Origin: Canna indica
Taxonomy: Eukaryota > Streptophyta > Magnoliopsida > Zingiberales > Cannaceae
Reading direction: 5' to 3'
Length of the DNA stretch: 64,000 bases
Assembly: GCA_034359265.1 (NCBI GenBank)
Contig: CP136890.1
Span: forward strand, 95,443,501 to 95,507,500
Shown here: piece by piece, positions 60,080 through 64,000 of the stretch
Numbering within the stretch: the first letter of the stretch is position 1
How the letters are laid out: each line of letters starts with the position of its first letter
Made by a program: the position numbers and the translations under genes
The notes under the pieces: generated by a model
The model's input: the letters and a program-made list of their open reading frames with translations, nothing else
Database searches by the model: none
What the model was told of the DNA's origin: nothing

Positions 60080-60924
60080 GTTGGGTTCGTTTTATCATGA
60101 TCCAGTTGTTACTGTTTTTTTAGGCATGATAAAGAAAATGCGATGGAGGTTTGGACATGAAACTAATTGTTTCAATTCCTATGATTATTTGTTAAGTTCT
60201 GTTGGTTTTCATTTAACATCATTGAGAGGTAGGCTGTAGGAAAATGACACATGTTGGTTTGTATGTCCAATTGCCTTAACTTATTGGTAGTTTCTTTTTT
60301 TTGCTTGTCATCATTATTTATGTTCAACTTAACTTTGTTACTAATACTATGTTCTTCGCTTTTGTTGTTATGTGATGCTTCTTACTTCTTTGAACTTAAG
60401 TTGCCACTTTTCCTTTAAATCATAACGTATCTATGTGGAAACCTAGCTCCTTTAAAAGTTCAGTTATTCTATGATCATCCAGCTTAACTTCAAATGCATA
60501 TTTTAATAAAATCATGCACAATCTACTATTTGCTTAAGCACATATCTATTTGTATTGTGGATATCTTGTTATAATTAATTCTTTCTTTTGATGACACTCC
60601 CTCTTTTTGTGTGTGTTAATGACTTGAATTTTATAGGAAGAATAATCCATTATTACTGTCTTGAGTATATGCTAATTAAGCAGTTCTGAAGCTGTCATTA
60701 GGAAATCCCCTTTTTTTTTCTGGAAGTTATAAAATGACTGTTGGAAATTTTTGCGGCTGAATTTGTTTTCCTCTAGGATCATAGATGGCTTCAGATAGTA
60801 TATTTGTATAACATCAATGAGTTATACAAACAACATCAGGATCAGCCAGTATCTTATAGCTTGTAAACAGAAGGTGCATCACATGCTGACACGTTCGAGG
60901 ATTTTACCTCTTGTAACCCATAAT
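60080..60924 (+). other. NUP43 last intron, 5' part
   Basis: It starts with the donor GTTGGG at 60080. AT-rich sequence with no exon-like reading frame, ending at the gypsy LTR. I looked for the expected C-terminal NUP43 exon here and did not find it. Confidence 0.7.
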
Positions 60925-61613
60925 TGTCAGGGGCGCAAAGCGCACCGACGGACAAAGGTCCCTTGGAGCTATAGCACATAGCGCAGCGCGAAGCGTGCTG
61001 TTAGGAACCCTCGGGTTTGTCAAGTGCTGCATGTGTCATGACGGCCCCTAACGTGCATTGTAAATATCGCATCATACGCATCCATGTAAACGTTCGCGCA
61101 CCACCCATCGCTCTTGCCCGCAACTAGGTAACGACCCTCGTTTACTAGCTGCGGCATGACCGGTGGGGTGTGCGGATCATGTAATTATTCATTGTAAAAG
61201 CGCTTGCGCACTGCCCACCGCTCTCGCGCACGACTAGGTAACGCCCCTCGTTTCATAGCCATGGCATTGCCGGTGGGGGTGTGCGGCCATAGGAAATTTT
61301 GTCATGCTTCTTGTGCTTTTGGGAACCCCGTGGGTGGCACAAGGGGGTTAGGCTCCACCTATATTGCCCCCAGGCAAATATCTCTCTAGTTCATTCGCTC
61401 AAGCATCCAATCAAGCATTTGTAAGCATTTTTTATACAAATGACCATTTGGCCCAAACGTTTTTGTATCCAAGCACATCGAGGCTCGAACGCGGGTGACC
61501 CGGGAGCCCGTGACTTTCAAGATTGACAAAGCAGTCTTTGCCCAAGGGTTATCCCTTGCGGGGGCAAGGGAGCCGCACAGATATTTTTCGCCCAAACAAG
61601 TTAGTATGTGACA
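60925..61613 (+). repeat. 5' LTR of the gypsy element
   Basis: The ends are TGTCA and TGACA, a perfect 5-bp terminal inverted repeat. It contains an imperfect direct duplication of about 100 bp with a 110-bp offset (61083-61180 and 61190-61290; shared words ACTAGGTAACG and CCGGTGGGG). The primer-binding site TGGTATCAGAGC for initiator methionine tRNA follows at 61616-61627. Confidence 0.88.
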
Positions 61614-61757
61614 GTTGGTATCAGAGCGAGGCAAGCTCGCAAAACTTTGGCGCAAGCAACTGACGCAAACCATCAAACAAGCTCGTGCCTTCGTCGTTAG
61701 AGACAAACGACGTTGGGGCACTCGACAATCTCGCAGGAGAGATTTTCTTGAACAAGC

Positions 61758-62785
61758 ATGGCTCGCAAAGGAGTCGGTGAAACGAGTGGCGTCGCCCAAG
61801 TAGTGACGATCGTTCTGGAAGAACCGTTGGGGGAGGATCCAACACAAACTCAACAAGCTAGGACGGGAAGTCGCACCGTCTAACGGCTTGAAGACTTGGA
61901 AACGATGGTGGCCGCTCATGAAGTTCTGGAGGCATGGGGCCGCAGGTCGGCAAGCTAGCCAACACACAAGAAGTTTTGGAGGCAAGGCTAGATGGACTTC
62001 TGGACGACACTCAAGAAGCGATCAAGCAACTTCAGGAGGAGATTGCAGAACTAAGGGCTGCACTTTCATTCCTAACCCGAGATGTTCACTCGGGCGGTGG
62101 CAACTCCCGGCAACGCGAGATGCCACAACACCACCTTACACCAACTTGGAGCAGTACTTCAAGGTCACGAGGACGACCGACGACGATATGAAAGTGTCCG
62201 TTGCAACCATGTATCCGTCTGAGGATGCAAAACTTTGGTGGCAGACCAAATATGACGAAATTCAGAAGGGTCATGCAAAGATCGACACTTGGGATGATCT
62301 CAAGCAAGAACTAAAAGCTCAAATTTTCCCTGAGAATGTGAAATTCATCGCCCGACGGAAGTTACGACAACTCCGTCACAACAATTCAATTCGGGAGTAC
62401 GTGAAGGAGTTCTTAACCATTATTCTGGATGTACCGGACATGGCCGAGACCGATCAACTATTCACCTTCCTTGAAGGATTAAAATCGTGGGCGCAACAAG
62501 AACTCGCAAGGAGGAATGTCAAGTCTTTGTCAGAAGCGAAGATCGTCGCAGAGCGACTCGCTGACTATAATTCTGAAGAAAACACGACAAAGGCGGCACC
62601 CTACATGCCAAGATTCCAGAAGCCTGACAACTACAATGGCAAAAACACCGCAGGCGATATGAGATGGAGGGATCACCCGCAAAGGGAACACCCTTCAAAG
62701 GGATTAGCCTCCGAGGGGGAACCAACATAGACCTGCGCCCATTTGCTTCTTGTGCAGAGGACCCCACGTGGTCTGAGAATGTCCT
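61758..62785 (+). pseudogene. Gypsy gag, frameshifted
   Basis: It starts MARKGVGETSGVAQVV at 61758 and stops at TAA 61881-61883. Coding then continues through two frame changes: a coiled-coil-like part (LANTQEVLEARLDGLLDDTQ, near 61950-62010) and a retrotransposon gag domain (62130-62620) with LEQYFKVTRTTDDD, WWQTKYDEIQKG and IREYVKEFLTIIL. A CCHC-type zinc knuckle follows in the next frame (CFLCRGPHVV, 62744-62773), broken by TGA at 62774-62776. Capsid-type function in the intact relative; not functional here. Confidence 0.85.
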
Positions 62786-62797
62786 CAACGACAATCA

Positions 62798-63157
62798 TTG
62801 AACACCATTATAGCAGAGTCTGTGGCGGAGAATATAGCCAACATCACCGCCAAGAAGGAGAAGGGCAAGTCTCCTGCAGTCCCTGACGCGGAGAACTATT
62901 CCAGCGATGACAAAGACACTGGAAGGCCCAACATGGGAGCAATGCGTCTCCTCAATGCTCTCAAGACTCAAGTGGGGGAGCAAGGTCCAAAGAAGGGACC
63001 CTCCAAGGCGACACACGAGCTGATGTTCATTGACATCGAGCTCAATGGCAAGAATGCTCGAGCGATGGTTGACTCGGGAGCAACTCATAACTTCATCGCC
63101 AAAGGAGAAGCAAAGCGACTAGGGCTCAAGCTAGAAAAGAGCTCGAGTCATGTCTAA
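62798..63157 (+). pseudogene. Gypsy protease region
   Basis: The frame carries a linker, then the aspartic protease motif MVDSGATHNFIA with the active-site DSG at 63071-63079, and ends at TAA 63155-63157. A single extra base near 63155 separates it from the following pol frame: removing it would restore continuity, as expected for a gypsy pol polyprotein with protease before reverse transcriptase. Confidence 0.82.
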
Positions 63158-64000
63158 GGTGGTGAACTCCGAGGCACAAGAAATCAACGACGTCGCACAG
63201 GACGTCCCGTTGAAGATTGGAGGATGGAAGGGTCAAACCAATCTGATGACAATATCTCTCGACGACTACCAAGTCATTTTGGGGATGGAGTTCCTTAAGT
63301 CGGCGAAGGTGGTACCCATGTCCTTCCTCGACACTTTATGCTTGATGGGGGAGAACAATCCCAACATTGTTCCAACTGTTCGTTCGACACCGGGAAGCGG
63401 AGACAAACTCCTCTCCGCCATACAAGTGAAGAAAGGAGTTCGACGAGGCGAACTCACAATGGTGGCTGCAATGAAGCTGGAAGGATCACTCGATGGGGCG
63501 GAACGAGAACCCGCAGCAGTCTCTAGAGTACTCAACGAGTTCGAAGACGTGATGCCACCCGAACCGTCGAAGACCTTACCACCTAAGAGAGGGGTGGATC
63601 ATCGAATCGAGCTGGAGCCGGGGACTAAGCCCCCATACCGACCTCCTTACCGAATGACGCCACTAGAATTGGCGGAACTGCGGAAACAACTAAAGGAATT
63701 GCATGATGGAGGATTGATTTGCAGTTCCAAAGCTCCATTCGGAGTCCCTGTGCTGTTCCAAAAGAAGGACAAGAGTCTCCGCCTATGTGTGGACTATCGG
63801 GCTTTGAACAAAGTGACTGTGAGGAACAAACACCCTATCCCGCTCATTATGGACTTGTTCGACCAACTTGGCCAAGCAAGATACTTTTTCAAGCTGGACC
63901 TGAGATCAACATACTGGCAAGTGCGGATCGCCGAAGGGGACGAAGGAAAGACTACTTGCGTAATGCGCTATGGAGCCTACGAATTCTTGGTGATGTCGTT
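63150..64000 (+). pseudogene. Gypsy reverse transcriptase, N-terminal part
   Basis: The frame is open from 63150 to the window end. It contains the protease tail ([15 protein letters not shown]), the linker [20 protein letters not shown], and RT motifs [38 protein letters not shown] and [20 protein letters not shown], followed by [16 protein letters not shown] at the edge. The catalytic YXDD box lies beyond 64000. One odd residue: SGY(H/W)Q of most elements is STYWQ here. The element as a whole is defective because of upstream breaks. Confidence 0.9.

Larger units (their letters stand above)
60925..64000 (+). mobile_element. Ty3/gypsy LTR retrotransposon, 5' part
   Basis: It begins with a 689-bp LTR and continues through gag, protease and reverse transcriptase to the window edge; the 3' LTR is outside. 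PBS, gag zinc knuckle, protease and RT are in the order and type of plant chromovirus-like gypsy elements. Several frameshifts and stops make it defective. It lies in the last intron of NUP43 in the same orientation. The 5-bp target site copy on the left would be ATAAT (60920-60924). Confidence 0.9.

Overview
This window is nuclear DNA from a flowering plant. The evidence is plant-type split genes with GT-AG introns, plant-specific protein families, and dense plant transposable elements (Ty3/gypsy, Ty1/copia, L1-like LINE, Helitron, hAT and Tourist-like elements). The first exons of several genes are GC-rich while introns and intergenic DNA are very AT-rich, which suggests a monocot; the species cannot be fixed from sequence alone. 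I saw no tRNA, rRNA, CRISPR or prokaryotic feature.

Six host genes are supported. (1) A tetraspanin of the TET8 type, minus strand, 7048-9694, two exons. (2) An HD-domain 5'-nucleotidase of the HDDC2 family, minus strand, 18588-22215, eight exons. (3) RAD23, the UBL-UBA ubiquitin receptor and nucleotide excision repair factor, plus strand, 38465-46493, twelve exons, reconstructed completely as 380 aa. (4) A small single-pass membrane protein of unknown function, plus strand, 49771-50061, with a spliced 5' leader. (5) A lysine-rich nuclear-type protein of unknown function, minus strand, 56360-56995. (6) The nuclear pore WD40 protein NUP43, plus strand, from 57359, divergent from gene 5. NUP43 is incomplete: its last coding exon is missing because a Ty3/gypsy element that starts at 60925 sits in the last intron and runs off the window.

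The rest is mostly mobile DNA. 1-5330 holds a copia RNase H remnant, a GC-rich repeat block, a promoter-like block and a decayed LINE. Two related hAT-type elements with 8-bp target duplications lie at 5408-6016 and 11842-12274. A decayed autonomous-type Helitron ends at 17426. 23.0-33.4 kb is the most unusual part: three Tourist-type MITEs joined head to tail by shared TTA sites, then a large imperfect palindrome (24757 to about 26905), then five near-identical 1.4-kb tandem units whose first half is the right arm of that palindrome. The array abuts a truncated LTR of a minus-strand LTR retroelement whose internal region is only about 300 bp (34727-35026) between LTRs of about 2.6 kb. A 5'-truncated LINE with a 17-bp target duplication lies at 50401-52159, followed by two more Tourist-like elements.

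The host genes are unrelated housekeeping genes and do not form a pathway. I found no convincing new enzyme system. The strongest novelty is structural: the palindrome-derived tandem array and the retroelement with almost no interior.
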